This document shows, in pieces, positions 6,241 to 6,626 of a stretch of DNA of 6,626 bases. The notes beneath the pieces were generated by a model, which searched no databases, had not been told where the DNA came from, and was given only the letters and a program-made list of their open reading frames with translations. Position 1 is the stretch's first letter. Every line of letters begins with the position of its first letter. Both the position numbers and the translations under genes were made by a program. The stretch covers positions 1 to 6,626 of the forward strand of contig JAMOUY010000319.1 in the NCBI GenBank assembly GCA_027067895.1. Direction: 5' to 3'. This DNA comes from Acidobacteriota bacterium. Lineage in GTDB: Bacteria; Acidobacteriota; Holophagae; Thermotomaculales; Thermotomaculaceae.

Positions 6241-6626
6241 AATATTTCCTCCCAAGAAATAATTCCATCGTTTCCCCTGTAAATTCCGAAAGTTGCCCTC
6301 CCAACCGCAAAATGCATATAATAGGGGGCGGTAAGAATCAAATCAACGGTTCCTTCATTTCCAACGCCCGGGGCTGACAAAGTTACCGAACCGCTTCCCC
6401 CGGCAATTGTCGTATATGAAATAACCGCAGTTTCCCCACTATTAAGATTTCCTGAATAATTGGACAAAGAAATATCCGAATCGGTATAAGAAGTGCAACT
6501 GTCGTCCGAATTAAGAATGTAATCCCCGTCCTTATAGTATTCGGCAAAAATATTTAAAGTCAGGTTTTGGTCAGCAGAGGGGGCATAGCCGTTTTCAACT
6601 CTAAGCCTTCCGTATTTGAAAGGCAC
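6237..6626 (-). CDS. MshQ-like surface/pilus-associated protein, DUF6701 C-terminal end (5' end outside window)
   Basis: Only the last 129 residues are present; the frame is open at the right edge, so the GTG there should be read as an internal Val and not as a start. The fragment shows marks of the DUF6701 domain of MSHA biogenesis protein MshQ: FKYGRLRVENGY (3-14), an AEYY beta strand (28-31), YILNSDDSCTSY (36-47) with Cys44, and the C-terminal GRATFGIYRGNDGIISWEE (109-127). The middle is rich in Gly, Ser and Thr, as expected of an exported beta-rich protein. MshQ proteins are large extracellular components encoded with type IV/MSHA-like pilus genes; the precise role is not well defined. 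The stop overlaps the next small gene, implying an operon. Domain recognition is from memory of the motifs, fairly confident; the full architecture cannot be seen. Confidence 0.8.
   Translation of the reverse strand: MPFKYGRLRVENGYAPSADQNLTLNIFAEYYKDGDYILNSDDSCTSYTDSDISLSNYSGNLNSGETAVISYTTIAGGSGSVTLSAPGVGNEGTVDLILTAPYYMHFAVGRATFGIYRGNDGIISWEEIF
6248..6253 (-). promoter_or_regulatory. Shine-Dalgarno for the TTG-started Cys-rich gene
   Basis: GGGAGG lies near the end of the MshQ-like reading frame, 7 bases before the TTG at 6240-6238. This ideal spacing is what favours the rare TTG start over the in-frame TTG at 6255 and the GTG at 6231, and it fits coupled translation across the TTGA overlap. 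Confidence 0.5.

Noticed and set aside
6055..6282. 75-residue plus-strand open frame over the gap right of spoVG
   Set aside because: It has no ribosome binding site I can see, would run opposite to every other gene, and crosses both the end of the MshQ-like gene and the Cys-rich frame, which has better coding support.

Overview
The window is an AT-rich, very compact piece of a bacterial chromosome in which every supported gene lies on the minus strand. Read in transcription order (right to left) it holds: the 3' end of a gene encoding a surface protein with an MshQ-type C-terminus (DUF6701); a probable small cysteine-rich gene overlapping its stop; a consensus sigma-70-type promoter; then spoVG, tRNA-Gln(UUG), prs, rplY (CTC/TL5 type), pth, hppA (membrane pyrophosphatase), rpsF, rpsR, and the start of a DUF2232-like membrane-protein gene that runs off the left edge.

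The order spoVG-(x)-prs-ctc-pth recalls the Firmicutes spoVG-glmU-prs-ctc-pth cluster. tRNA-Gln-prs-rplY-pth followed by rpsF-rpsR-DUF2232 is an arrangement I associate with Geobacter-like deltaproteobacteria and neighbouring phyla. An MshQ-like protein points to a Gram-negative envelope with type IV/MSHA-like pili. Together these suggest a low-GC Gram-negative lineage such as Deferribacterota or a deltaproteobacterial relative, but the phylum is an inference and cannot be settled from this window.

Right part (6626-6067): the MshQ-like tail and the small Cys-rich gene, coupled by a TTGA overlap. Promoter (6047-6020): TTGACA, 16 bases, TATAAT, driving spoVG. Middle (5966-1209): spoVG, tRNA-Gln, prs, rplY, pth and hppA with gaps of only 9-27 bases and no terminator seen, so they are probably one transcription unit. 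Left part (1231-1): a second promoter sits across the hppA stop codon, followed by a perfect 9-bp hairpin in the rpsF leader, then rpsF, rpsR and the DUF2232-like gene, joined by gaps of 2 and -1 bases.

The genes share a growth and translation theme. Prs makes PRPP for nucleotide synthesis, L25, S6 and S18 are ribosomal proteins, Pth recycles peptidyl-tRNA, and tRNA-Gln feeds decoding. The membrane pyrophosphatase consumes the pyrophosphate that nucleotide and tRNA-charging reactions release and stores its energy as an ion gradient. Sequence signatures make it K+-dependent and possibly Na+-pumping. No mobile element, CRISPR array or obviously foreign segment is visible. The items most worth a second look are the unrecognised Cys-rich gene, the rpsF promoter/hairpin leader and the ion specificity of the pyrophosphatase.
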